A DNA stretch of 63,284 nt from Clostridia bacterium (GTDB lineage: Bacteria > Bacillota > Clostridia > Christensenellales > Aristaeellaceae): positions 1-63,284 of the forward strand of contig JAFRHH010000028.1 in assembly GCA_017433405.1 (NCBI GenBank). Direction: 5' to 3'. This document shows positions 41,826 through 49,910 of this stretch, in pieces. Numbering within the stretch: position 1 is the stretch's first letter; the number at the start of each line of letters is the position of its first letter. The notes under the pieces were generated by a model. It made no database searches. It was given only the letters and a program-made list of their open reading frames with translations, and had not been told where the DNA came from. A program made the translations under genes and the position numbers.

Positions 41826-43031
41826 TCATTCCTCCGGGAGATCCGGCAGCTCCTCTTCTTCCTCCAGGGACTCCGCGTCCAGCTTTCCGACCCGGATGTT
41901 CCCCACTTCCCCATACTGATACAGCTGATCCAGCAGTTCAATCGCGCCCCGGAGCTTGGTCCGCAGCAGATAGCCGCCGGCCTCCGTTGCCCGGTAGATC
42001 TCCTCCGCGGGGACATCCGGATGCCAGTCGTAGGCCAGGGCGTGGAACTGCTCAATATCCCGCAGGATCCGGATGACTTCCTCCCGGCTCAGCGGGGACA
42101 GCTCCGGCGCGTTCAGGATTGCGCTGAGCACCGCGGTCGCCGCCTTCTCCTCCTCGGTTCCTTCTCCAAAGGCGTCCAGAACGTTCTGGAACTCCTTTCG
42201 CTTCTCGATCACATCCGCCTGGTAGGACTCGCTGAACGCCAGCAGCGTCACCGTCTTTTCCAGACGGGGATCCGGCTTCAGAAAATCCGCCATCCGAAGA
42301 TAGGATCTCAACCGGGTTTTCTTTCCCATGCGGCCGATCAGCTCCGCCTCGTCCAGCAGAATCACCCAGCCATCATAGCCCAGCATCCGGAAAAAATGGC
42401 TCATAAAAAAGAAGTAATCCCGCCAGTGCTTCGTCTTGCTGAAGTTTTCCGAAAACCGGGCCGCCGTACCGTTGATTCGGCGATAGCTCCGCTTAATCAG
42501 CGGCGGGGAGACAAAATCCCCCTCCAGATCCGCCATAAACAGCGCCCGCTCCTCCTCATCCTGGGTCCGGGTCATGGCCTGCAGCAGGAAATAGAGCTTA
42601 TTGGTCTGCAGCTCCGTCACGGTATAGGCCGCCATCTCCGAGGCCAGACTGGAGCCCGAGGTCATTTCCTCCACCTTTTCCCGGAAGCCCGGCTGGCTCG
42701 CGCCCGGCAGCCAGGTATTCGCGATCAGCCTCCGATAAAGCTCCCAGGGTTTGTCGATGGGCGTTTCCTTGCTCAGGGACACCATGGAAACCACCATGTT
42801 CTGATCCATCGCCATGTTGAAGGCTGTATGCAGCATATGGGTCTTCCCTTCGCCGTACCGACCCGTGAAAACCATGCCGCCGGATTTGTTTTCCTCCCGG
42901 GCAGCCTTCAGGCGGCCTTCTATTTTGGACCGCATGCCCGGCCTGGATTCAGAAAAGTATTCGCCCACTTCCCTGGAGGGTACCCCGGAGCGCAGCGCTT
43001 CGATGATATGGCGCGCGTTAAAATCAAACAT
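41826..43031 (-). CDS. BrxC/BrxD-like (DUF2791-type) P-loop ATPase, second copy
   Basis: 401 aa. It starts FDFNARHIIEALRSGVPSRE, then has Walker A GRYGEGKTH (~residues 56-64), MVVSMVSLSKETPIDKPWEL, and Walker B WVILLDEAELIG (~222-233), a sequence pattern I associate with the DUF2791/BrxC-BrxD ATPase family of BREX and related defence clusters. The acidic C-terminal tail (LEEEEELPDLPEE) may mediate an interaction. The ATG at 43031, with GGAGGGGG nine bases upstream, overlaps the first ATPase gene by eight bases, so the two are translationally coupled. Confidence 0.72.
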   Translation of the reverse strand: MFDFNARHIIEALRSGVPSREVGEYFSESRPGMRSKIEGRLKAAREENKSGGMVFTGRYGEGKTHMLHTAFNMAMDQNMVVSMVSLSKETPIDKPWELYRRLIANTWLPGASQPGFREKVEEMTSGSSLASEMAAYTVTELQTNKLYFLLQAMTRTQDEEERALFMADLEGDFVSPPLIKRSYRRINGTAARFSENFSKTKHWRDYFFFMSHFFRMLGYDGWVILLDEAELIGRMGKKTRLRSYLRMADFLKPDPRLEKTVTLLAFSESYQADVIEKRKEFQNVLDAFGEGTEEEKAATAVLSAILNAPELSPLSREEVIRILRDIEQFHALAYDWHPDVPAEEIYRATEAGGYLLRTKLRGAIELLDQLYQYGEVGNIRVGKLDAESLEEEEELPDLPEE

Positions 43032-44250
43032 CCGCTTTTTCCCCCTCCACAACGGCGCGGTTCACCATATAGGGCAGGCCCATGGCGCCGTACGCCGCCC
43101 GATTCATCAGCCCAAGGACGGTTTCCTCCGCCAGCGGCGCCTTGGGAATTCCCATTTCCGTCAGCGTCCCCGCCAGCTTTTCAGCCATTTCCGCAATCGT
43201 ACCCGCGTTCCAGTTCTCGTCCTCGTAGCGGTCCAGGTTCAAAATATCCGCGAAGCCGTTAAACCGATGCCCGACAACCTCGTTCTGCACCCGGAGCCAG
43301 AGGGCCTGATAGGTTTTCATGCCGACGTTTTCATTGTCCATCAGCTCCCGGTCCAGACAGAAGATGAACATCAGATACCGCATGCTGTCGATCTCGTCGA
43401 TCAACTGGCGGATGCTTTCGTACGCGTCCTCCCGCCTGGCCCTGGTATATTTGATGCCGTTTCCGTCCTTGCTGTTCATCAGGCCTTCCAGCTCGTCCAC
43501 GATCACCAGCAGGCCCTGATATCCCGCCAGGCGCGCCGCCTCCGCCAGGGATCTGAGCAGATGCCGCGCGTTAAACTTCGTGACACCGACGGGCGTCATG
43601 CCAAGGGCCCGGATCTGCCCCGCCTTCACGGCGGGATCCCCATTCAGCCATCCCCGGATCAGCTCCCGATTCGCCGGCTCCAGCACCGGATGACCCAGCA
43701 GATCCCCCGTCAGCAGGGAACAGCAGGCCGCGAACTCCCGGTCCATCCGCGGATTCCGGGTAAAGAGCTTTCGCAGCGCGGAGCGGATTTCATTCCGGGT
43801 CAGGACGTCGCCCTCCCCCCGTTCGCTGAGATAGTCCATCAGCGTCTGCCCTTCGGACAGGGCTGCGGGATCCACGTTCATGCCGCGGATAATCTTCTCC
43901 GCGCAGCCCTTCAGAATCCGGTCAAGGCCGCTCTGGGCGAGACAGGCCCGGTAAATCTCCCGAAAGTCATGGATCGCGACATCCCGCGCGGAAAAGGATA
44001 CCGTCAGGTATCCTTCCCGGGCAGCTTCCTCCTTCAGGATCCCGGCCACATGGGTTTTCCCGCTGCCGGGCTGGCCGCAGAGAAACTTGATCTTGCTTCC
44101 CCCCGCGGGGATATAGCTCTGAAAATAATGCTCCCGCAGGAACCCCTTCAGGGAATCGATCCCCGTGGAGATACGCGCCAGTGTCTCCTCGTCCCCCGGG
44201 GCGCGGCCCGCCAGCAGCGCCTCCAGCGCCGCGTTCTTTGCTTCCGTCAT
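43024..44250 (-). CDS. BrxC/BrxD-like P-loop ATPase, first copy
   Basis: 408 aa. Walker A GQPGSGKTH (~60-68), FSARDVAIHDFREIY, Walker B LLVIVDELEGLMNS (~245-258), and a sensor-like DSMRYLMFIFCLDREL. Distant from, but the same type as, the next gene; the pair may form a hetero-oligomer. AGAGGAGG of the family A repeat lies nine bases before the ATG. Part of the helicase/coiled-coil/ATPase/ATPase cassette. Assignment to the BREX-type ATP-binding family is from remembered family features and needs a profile search. Confidence 0.68.
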   Translation of the reverse strand: MTEAKNAALEALLAGRAPGDEETLARISTGIDSLKGFLREHYFQSYIPAGGSKIKFLCGQPGSGKTHVAGILKEEAAREGYLTVSFSARDVAIHDFREIYRACLAQSGLDRILKGCAEKIIRGMNVDPAALSEGQTLMDYLSERGEGDVLTRNEIRSALRKLFTRNPRMDREFAACCSLLTGDLLGHPVLEPANRELIRGWLNGDPAVKAGQIRALGMTPVGVTKFNARHLLRSLAEAARLAGYQGLLVIVDELEGLMNSKDGNGIKYTRARREDAYESIRQLIDEIDSMRYLMFIFCLDRELMDNENVGMKTYQALWLRVQNEVVGHRFNGFADILNLDRYEDENWNAGTIAEMAEKLAGTLTEMGIPKAPLAEETVLGLMNRAAYGAMGLPYMVNRAVVEGEKADV

Positions 44251-44260
44251 TCCGCCTGTC

Positions 44261-44355
44261 CTCCTCTGTGACCGACAGCTCGCGTCTGCCTTCCGTTCGG
44301 ATGACGACTTTGGTACCGCTTCGCTGGCGCGTTCGCGGACAAAATCTGTCTCCCG
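44261..44355 (-). repeat. Family A repeat, full-length divergent copy
   Basis: Complete element with several substitutions (tail GTGACC-GACA-GCTCGC on the plus strand, GACTTTGGTACC in the first stem). AGAGGAGG serves the ATPase gene at 43024-44250. Confidence 0.88.
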
Positions 44356-44366
44356 GATGCGTTTTT

Positions 44367-45167
44367 TTATTCCTCTGTATTGACGATATGCCGCAGGGTA
44401 CTGATATAATTTTCGACCCCCGTGCTGCTCAGCACCCTGTATCCGCTGCCATTGCGGCTGGTTCCCAGATCAAAGCGCTTTCCGTCTTTGGTTACCCAGG
44501 CGTCCGGCCCCTTTTCATAGGCCCGGGCCAGATCAAAGGCGAAGGCCTGGGCGTCGTAATCCTTCCTCGCCCGGGCCGTCGGCGCGAGATATTTATAGAT
44601 CTTCGCCAACGCGATCGTGGTGCCGTCCCGGGTGTTCTTGCTGTCGGAGCGCAGGCGGGCGGTCTCATAGGCCTCCGCCAGATCTCCCATGAAGTTCTCG
44701 ACGTTGAAGTTCGCGCTGTAGAGCTTCGCCCGCCCCGCGCGGATCGTTTCTGCGATCTGGGAAGGCCGGACGCTGTTGACCTTTTTCCTGTCCATCCAGA
44801 CCTCCGCCGCATGCTCCTCATCCGCTACAACCCGGATCTTATAGGGGAACATCTGATAGACGCCCTTTTCGCCCTGAACGTCAACGCCCTTGGCCTCGCA
44901 GCTCTCCAGCAGCTGACGGGTAAAGTCACCGCTGATAAAGTATTCCTGGGTATCGAAGCCGGAAACGAGCTTCTCCGCCTCCTGAAGGCCGGCCTGCAGC
45001 GCGGAAACCGTGTCCTCCAGCGCGGCCATCGCCTTTTTCATCTCCGGAATATTGCCCAGATCCTCGTTCTTCTGCAGCGCCTTCTGCTGCCGCGCGGCCG
45101 CGGCGGCCGCGTCCTTGATCGCCTTCTGGACCGGTGTAAGCTGGCTGATCAGTTCCTCATAATTCAT
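44367..45167 (-). CDS. Coiled-coil protein of the ATPase/helicase cassette, function unknown
   Basis: 266 aa. Residues ~1-75 are rich in Ala, Lys, Gln and Glu with heptad spacing and probably form a coiled coil. The rest is a compact mixed domain with KIRVVADEEHAAEVWMDRKK, RPSQIAETIRAGRAKL, and a C-terminal RVLSSTGVENYISTLRHI. I recognise no family. It starts the second transcript of the cassette behind a good promoter (45235-45263), with GAGAGGGAAG before the ATG. It could be a sensor or scaffold for the ATPases. Confidence 0.7.
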   Translation of the reverse strand: MNYEELISQLTPVQKAIKDAAAAAARQQKALQKNEDLGNIPEMKKAMAALEDTVSALQAGLQEAEKLVSGFDTQEYFISGDFTRQLLESCEAKGVDVQGEKGVYQMFPYKIRVVADEEHAAEVWMDRKKVNSVRPSQIAETIRAGRAKLYSANFNVENFMGDLAEAYETARLRSDSKNTRDGTTIALAKIYKYLAPTARARKDYDAQAFAFDLARAYEKGPDAWVTKDGKRFDLGTSRNGSGYRVLSSTGVENYISTLRHIVNTEE

Positions 45168-45196
45168 GCTGTATCTTCCCTCTCTGTTCTTATAAA

Positions 45197-45233
45197 CTGA
45201 AAAAATCCCCTTCGTCAGAAAAAAGTTCCGAAG
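45197..45233 (-). terminator. Terminator after the helicase gene
   Basis: CCCTTCG / CGAAGGG stem with a 14-base loop, then GATTTTTTC on the minus strand. The first arm lies at or just before the predicted start of the next transcript, so it would stop read-through from the helicase but not new transcripts. Confidence 0.65.
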
Positions 45234-45234
45234 G

Positions 45235-45263
45235 GCAGTATAGCGTAAAACGGTCCCGCTTGC
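45235..45263 (-). promoter_or_regulatory. Promoter for the coiled-coil/ATPase/ATPase genes
   Basis: TTGCAA (45263-45258) and TATACT (45240-45235) are spaced by 17 bases on the minus strand. They directly abut the terminator hairpin. Confidence 0.72.
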
Positions 45264-45284
45264 AACGGAGAGCGCCGCAATCCC

Positions 45285-46811
45285 CTACATTCTTTTCGCA
45301 ATCGCGCCCATGGTTTTCCAGTAGTTGCGGCCATGGGCCGTTTCCGCGCTCCAGCGTTTTTTTTGAATGACCGCTTCCGGCAGGAGATGGTCGCCCCGGA
45401 TCAGTCCTTCCTCCATACAGGCCCGCAGGCTTCTGATCTGGTCGTCCGTATACCCGCCTTCCCGTGCCTCCTGAACCACCTGCCAGCAGGCGCAGGCATA
45501 AAAATCATCGGTGAAGATATTCTCCGCCGGCCAGTATCGGACGCTGAAGGCCTCCACCCCCTCCAGGCCCGGCAGATAGGTCATGTCCTCCGCCGACTCC
45601 CGGATATAAAGATAGTACAGGCAGGCAGCGCTCTTTCCGGGCGACCGCCGGAGAATTCTTCCCAGCCGCTGCACCCGCTGGCGGGAAACGGAGCTGCTGC
45701 TGACCACGATGGCCGTATCCGCGTCCGGTACGTCCAGCCCCTCGTCCAGGCAGCGGCAGCTGACCAGAATTCGGAATTCATGCTCCCGGAATCCGCGCAG
45801 GACGCGGGTTCTCGCCTCCCGCGTCATCTGAGAATGATAGATTCCGCAGACATTGCCCCATCTTCGGCGGATCAGCTTCACGATTCGTTCCGCCTGGCTG
45901 ACCCGCTCGCAGAAGATCAGGATCCTGTGGCTTTCCGGCAGCCGGTCCATCAGCGCCATGCAGCACTGCAGGCGCCCTTCCGCCAGGCGCACCAGCTGGA
46001 TCCTTTCATAAGTCGCCATCAGGAAGGCCGCGGCAGGATTTTTCGGATTCATCTCCGCCGCCTCCGCCATCCGGGAGACCTCCCGCATGAAGCGCTCCCG
46101 CGGCAGCCCTTTCAGCTCCGGACGCGCTTTCATCAGCAGCCCGTAATTCAGCCTGACCGAAAAGCTCAGCTCGTTGTACCGGGCCAGTTCCATGCCCTGA
46201 AAGCCGGCGGAAACCTCGCAGACAACGAAGGGTGAAAGCACGCCGTCCCGGGAAGCCCGCCCCGCATCATAGCGGAAGATCACATCCCCGAGGGCCCCGG
46301 TCAGCACCTCGTCATGATTCGTCTCCAGCGGCGTTGCCGACAGCCCCAGAGAACTGTAAAGTCCCCCTTCCCTGATCTCCGGCGTCAGAAAGTCAAACAC
46401 CCGGCGGTTCTGACGGCTCTGCAGGTGGTGGCATTCATCGCAGATCAGCAGCAGCGGATGCCCCAGCGCCAGCTCCCGGCAAGCCCTGGGCGCCAGCACG
46501 CTCCTCGCTGAATTGACGATAAAGATGATCACCCGGCGGTCCTTCACGTCCAGCACGCCGTCGCCGACGAAGCCCGGGCGCATTTCCTCGGACGCCGCGT
46601 GGCGCTGAAGCGCCTCATGCCACTGCCGGGCCAGCGGAATCGTAGGAACCACAATATACACCGCCAGATGGGGATGTTTTTGCGACAGCGCATCCATGGC
46701 CGCCAGCGCCAGAGCCGTCTTCCCTGTTCCGGTCGCCGCCTGCACAATGCCCCGGCATCCGTGCCCCTGCCAGGCAGCCAGCGCGTTCTTCTGCCACCGG
46801 TACAACTCCAT
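45285..46811 (-). CDS. SF2 DEAD/DEAH-box helicase of the cassette
   Basis: 508 aa. Q-like motif LYRWQKNALAAW, Walker A ATGTGKTALAL (~26-36), motif II DECHHL (~124-129), motif III SATPLETN, and a C-terminal helicase domain with SCRCLDEGLDVPD and RVQRLGRILRR. This is the XPB/RAD25-like group of SF2. The C-terminal ~100 residues include YWPAENIFTDDFYACACW and are family-specific. It begins the cassette after the capE terminator. GGGAGAGG precedes the ATG. Substrate (DNA or RNA) not known. Confidence 0.85.
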   Translation of the reverse strand: MELYRWQKNALAAWQGHGCRGIVQAATGTGKTALALAAMDALSQKHPHLAVYIVVPTIPLARQWHEALQRHAASEEMRPGFVGDGVLDVKDRRVIIFIVNSARSVLAPRACRELALGHPLLLICDECHHLQSRQNRRVFDFLTPEIREGGLYSSLGLSATPLETNHDEVLTGALGDVIFRYDAGRASRDGVLSPFVVCEVSAGFQGMELARYNELSFSVRLNYGLLMKARPELKGLPRERFMREVSRMAEAAEMNPKNPAAAFLMATYERIQLVRLAEGRLQCCMALMDRLPESHRILIFCERVSQAERIVKLIRRRWGNVCGIYHSQMTREARTRVLRGFREHEFRILVSCRCLDEGLDVPDADTAIVVSSSSVSRQRVQRLGRILRRSPGKSAACLYYLYIRESAEDMTYLPGLEGVEAFSVRYWPAENIFTDDFYACACWQVVQEAREGGYTDDQIRSLRACMEEGLIRGDHLLPEAVIQKKRWSAETAHGRNYWKTMGAIAKRM

Positions 46812-46878
46812 CGCGGCCGCCTCTCCCTCTGTTCTTTTCCGATCTCTTCAGTCCATTGGCTGGTTCCGATCCCGTTTT

Positions 46879-46970
46879 TCCTCTGTGAACCTCAGTTTAC
46901 ATCTGTCATTCTGTCCGGATGACGATTTTGTAACCGCTTTCGCTGACGCGATTCGCAGACAAAATCTGCC
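46879..46970 (-). repeat. Family A repeat, full-length copy
   Basis: Complete element with small changes in both hairpins (tail GTGAAC-CTCA-GTTTAC on the plus strand). It lies 65 bases before the helicase ATG, so it does not act as that gene's ribosome site. Confidence 0.88.
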
Positions 46971-46972
46971 TT

Positions 46973-47011
46973 CCAAAAAACCGGGAGCCCGATCCGCGAC
47001 AGGTTTTTTGG
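46973..47011. terminator. Terminator after capE
   Basis: CCAAAAAACC ... GGTTTTTTGG, a perfect 10-bp outer stem with a further CGGG/CCCG pairing inside. It would work on either strand. It lies 15 bases past the capE stop and separates the sugar operon from the ATPase/helicase cassette. Confidence 0.7.
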
Positions 47012-47025
47012 CCGCAACGGTCCGT

Positions 47026-48072
47026 TCAGCTGTGCCGGATTCCCCGTAATTCCTCCTGGACATAATCCGTCGTCAGCAGCTTTTTTACCGTTCCCTCCAC
47101 GTCCAGCAGACAGGTGTTGTGGCTGGTATAGGCCTCCTCCGCCATGGTCTGGACCTTGCCCTCGACGAAGTATTTATCGTAGTTCAGATCCCGGTTGTCC
47201 GCGAAGACCCGGTAGTAATCCCCCAGATCCTCGCTGCGCAGCCGCTCCTCCCGGGTCATCAGCGTCTCGTAAAGTTTTTCCCCGTGCCGGGTACCGATGA
47301 TCTGGATCCCGGTATCCCCGAAGAGCTGCTGCACCGCCTTCGCCAGCGTCCCGATGGTGCTGGCGTCCGCCTTCTGGATAAACAGATCCCCGGGGTTCGC
47401 GTGCTCAAAGGCGAAGCGCACCAGCTCCACCGCCTCGTCCAGGTTCATCAGGAAGCGGGTCATGCCGGGATCCGTCACCGTAATCGGGTTCCCCGCCCGG
47501 ATCTGGTCGATAAACAGCGGAATCACCGAGCCCCGGGAACACATGACGTTCCCGTACCGGGTACAGCAGATCACCGTGCCGCCCCGCTCGGCCGCCACCC
47601 GGGCGTTGGCGTAAATCACGTGCTCCATCATCGCCTTGGAAATCCCCATGGCGTTGATGGGATAGGCCGCCTTGTCCGTCGACAGGCAGACCACCCGCTT
47701 CACCCCCGCGGCCACCGCCGCGTGAAGCACGTTGTCCGTCCCCTCGACGTTGGTTTTCACCGCCTGCATCGGGAAAAACTCACAGCTGGGCACCTGCTTT
47801 AACGCCGCCGCATGGAAAATATAATCCACCCCCGGCATGGCGTCCGCCACGCTCCGGGGGTCCCGCACATCCCCAACGTAGAACTTCACCTTTTTCGCCG
47901 CTTCCGGATGCTCCGCCTGCAGCGCGTGGCGCATATCGTCCTGCTTCTTTTCGTCCCGGCTGAAAATCCGGATCTGGCCAATATCCGTCTCCAGAAAATG
48001 CTTCAGCACCGTATGCCCGAAGGAACCCGTTCCTCCGGTAATCATCAGCGTCGCTCCGTTAAACGCGGACAT
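47026..48072 (-). CDS. capE: UDP-GlcNAc 4,6-dehydratase, inverting (CapE/FnlA)
   Basis: 348 aa extended SDR: MITGGTGSFGHTVL (Rossmann), FSRDEKKQDDMR, DVRDPRSV, STDKAAYPINAMGISKAMME, VICCTRYGNVMCSRGSV. This is the FlaA1/CapE-type first enzyme of UDP-L-FucNAc/L-QuiNAc synthesis. ATG at 48072 has GGAGG with eight bases spacing; the upstream frame to 48144 lies in the leader. Own promoter at 48188-48216. Confidence 0.9.
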   Translation of the reverse strand: MSAFNGATLMITGGTGSFGHTVLKHFLETDIGQIRIFSRDEKKQDDMRHALQAEHPEAAKKVKFYVGDVRDPRSVADAMPGVDYIFHAAALKQVPSCEFFPMQAVKTNVEGTDNVLHAAVAAGVKRVVCLSTDKAAYPINAMGISKAMMEHVIYANARVAAERGGTVICCTRYGNVMCSRGSVIPLFIDQIRAGNPITVTDPGMTRFLMNLDEAVELVRFAFEHANPGDLFIQKADASTIGTLAKAVQQLFGDTGIQIIGTRHGEKLYETLMTREERLRSEDLGDYYRVFADNRDLNYDKYFVEGKVQTMAEEAYTSHNTCLLDVEGTVKKLLTTDYVQEELRGIRHS

Positions 48073-48187
48073 GCCAGCTTCCTCCTTCTTCCAACAGGTC
48101 TCTTCCGGGAAATCCATCCTTGCGCGTCCGGTCAGTCTCCTCACGCCCGCTGGCTTTTATGATCACGACTGACCTGCAAACCATGAC

Positions 48188-48216
48188 ATTCTACCATATT
48201 CGCCGAAAGGATTCAA
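48188..48216 (-). promoter_or_regulatory. Promoter for capE
   Basis: TTGAAT (48216-48211) and TAGAAT (48193-48188) are 17 bases apart on the minus strand. They lie partly just beyond the end of the upstream glycosyltransferase gene. Confidence 0.65.
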
Positions 48217-48233
48217 ACCCGTGCAGCATTCGT

Positions 48234-49817
48234 TCAGGATCTTGCCCCTGGGACAGCTTCCACCAGCTGCCGCGCCACATATTCCGGCGTGCACGCGCGG
48301 TAGCGTTCCCGGATCTCCTCAAAGGGAATCCGTTTCCCCCGGTTCTCCCGCACGAAGGCGGAAAGCCGCTCCGCCGCCTCCCGGCCGCCGTCCTCCATCC
48401 GGTTCAGGTTGATGGTCAGGCAGAGAGGGTAATCCGCCAGATAGGGCAGGATCGGGCTTGCGTCGTCAAACACAAAGTTCACGATGGGCTTTCCGGTGCT
48501 GATGTATTCAAAGATCTTGCTGGGCACCTGCATCGGGTTCGTATTGTCAATATTGATGAGAAAATCCGCCGCCTCCCGGGCCGCGGCCGCCTCCCCGGAG
48601 GAGACCTGTCCGTGCAGCGCCAGCCAGTCCCGCGCCCGGTCATAGTCCGGCGATGCCTCGATCAGCTCCTGATGACTGCCGTAAAAATCGAAGCAGGCCA
48701 TCTCCTCCCGGGGCGCTTCCTCTCGGGCTGTCTGCTCTGTGAGTGTCAGTTCACGTCTGCCATTCCATCCTGATGACGAATTTGGTACCGCTTCGCTGGC
48801 GCGTTCGCGGACTAAGCCTGCCCCCCGCCAGGCCGCGACGACCTGTATCACTTGCTCCGGCGGGCGAAGGCCCGGATACAGGGCTCCGGCGAAAACCAGA
48901 TGCACCGGGTTCCCGTTCATTCCGTTCCGTTGCCGCTCCCGTCCCCGCGGATCGCAGACTGAATTTTCCTCCTCTGTGAACGTCAGTTCACGTCTGCCTC
49001 TCTGCCCGGATGACGATTTTGCAGGCGCTTCGCTTGAGCGTTCGCGGACAAAATCTGTCTCCTTCCGGATTCCTTCCGGGCGAACCACCATCGGGAACTC
49101 CGAGGGAATCCATTTCCCCTGCAGCTCCGGCCACTGCCTGGCGTTCTCCTCCGCGATCAGGGGGGTCGTCAGGACGAAGGCGCACTCCTCCGCCATCTTT
49201 CGCTCAAAGGCCTTCCGCTCCTCCAGGTGCTCCTCCGTGTCCGTTCCCCGGTTCCAGAAGGTATCCAGCTGATACACCGCCCAGGGCAGGGGACTTCCCT
49301 CCCGCTGCCAGGCCCAGACCGCGTCCTGGGGCATCAGGGTAATCAGCACCAGATCATAGGTTTCCTGCCGCAGATGGTCCCGGAAGAACCGGCGATAAGC
49401 CTTCGCGTAGGGCGGATAGACGGATAGCTCCCGGTATTTTCGGAAAGCTGAACGCTTTCCCTCCGCCAGAGCCCGCCGGGCGATCAGCCAGGCTGTTTTT
49501 ACGAAGTGCCCCTTCAGGTTTCCCATCAGCTGTGCGCGGCTCCGCATCTCCGGCACATAAAGGTTTGTAATCCGCTCCCCCTGCCGCCGCGTAAGTACCG
49601 CGTCCGCCTTCTCTTCAGCCAACCGCCGTGTTACCGCTGTGTCCGCATTCTCTTCAGACCGCCGCCGTGTGACCGCCGTATCCGCCCTCTCCCCGCTCAG
49701 TCCGACCACGTGCAGGCTGTGCCCCATCCCCGTCAGAGCGTCCGCCAGGTTCCGCACGACGGCCCCGTTGGCGTCCCCGTGAGGATAATACCCCTTTGTC
49801 ACAATCAGGATTTTCAC
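48234..49817 (-). CDS. Glycosyltransferase family 4-like protein carrying in-frame repeat insertions
   Basis: 527 aa GT-B glycosyltransferase: N-terminal KGYYPHGDANGAVVRNLADAL, C-terminal ADFLINIDNTNPMQVPSKIFEYISTGKPIV with the usual Lys-Glu pair for nucleotide-sugar binding. Three foreign stretches expand it. A 13-aa tandem repeat (ADTAVTRRRSEEN type, three units) follows the first ~45 residues. Two family A elements are translated in frame mid-protein as TDFVRERSSEAPAKSSSGQ...RRELTFTEE and GLVRERASEAVPNSSSG...RRELTLTEQ. Both lie near the inter-domain region and should form loops. Start GTG 49817 with a weak ribosome site. Confidence 0.85.
   Translation of the reverse strand: MKILIVTKGYYPHGDANGAVVRNLADALTGMGHSLHVVGLSGERADTAVTRRRSEENADTAVTRRLAEEKADAVLTRRQGERITNLYVPEMRSRAQLMGNLKGHFVKTAWLIARRALAEGKRSAFRKYRELSVYPPYAKAYRRFFRDHLRQETYDLVLITLMPQDAVWAWQREGSPLPWAVYQLDTFWNRGTDTEEHLEERKAFERKMAEECAFVLTTPLIAEENARQWPELQGKWIPSEFPMVVRPEGIRKETDFVRERSSEAPAKSSSGQRGRRELTFTEEENSVCDPRGRERQRNGMNGNPVHLVFAGALYPGLRPPEQVIQVVAAWRGAGLVRERASEAVPNSSSGWNGRRELTLTEQTAREEAPREEMACFDFYGSHQELIEASPDYDRARDWLALHGQVSSGEAAAAREAADFLINIDNTNPMQVPSKIFEYISTGKPIVNFVFDDASPILPYLADYPLCLTINLNRMEDGGREAAERLSAFVRENRGKRIPFEEIRERYRACTPEYVARQLVEAVPGARS
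48733..48820 (-). repeat. Family A repeat inserted in frame in a glycosyltransferase gene (copy 2)
   Basis: Nearly complete, diverged copy inside the coding sequence at 48234-49817, in the same orientation as the gene and in the frame that contains no stop codon. Confidence 0.9.
48968..49064 (-). repeat. Family A repeat inserted in frame in a glycosyltransferase gene (copy 1)
   Basis: Full-length copy within the coding sequence at 48234-49817, same orientation and frame as copy 2, about 150 bases from it. Confidence 0.92.
49583..49690 (-). repeat. 39-bp coding minisatellite
   Basis: Nearly three units of 39 bases encode 13-residue units beginning ADTAVTRR. It lies within the N-terminal domain of the glycosyltransferase at 48234-49817. 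Confidence 0.85.
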
Positions 49818-49910
49818 GACTGCCCCTGTTCCGCTTTCAGACAGGCCCGGATTTCATCCGCCTTCACGATCATTCGCTCCCCTCGTATCATTCAGAAATA
49901 ACGTTCTCCT

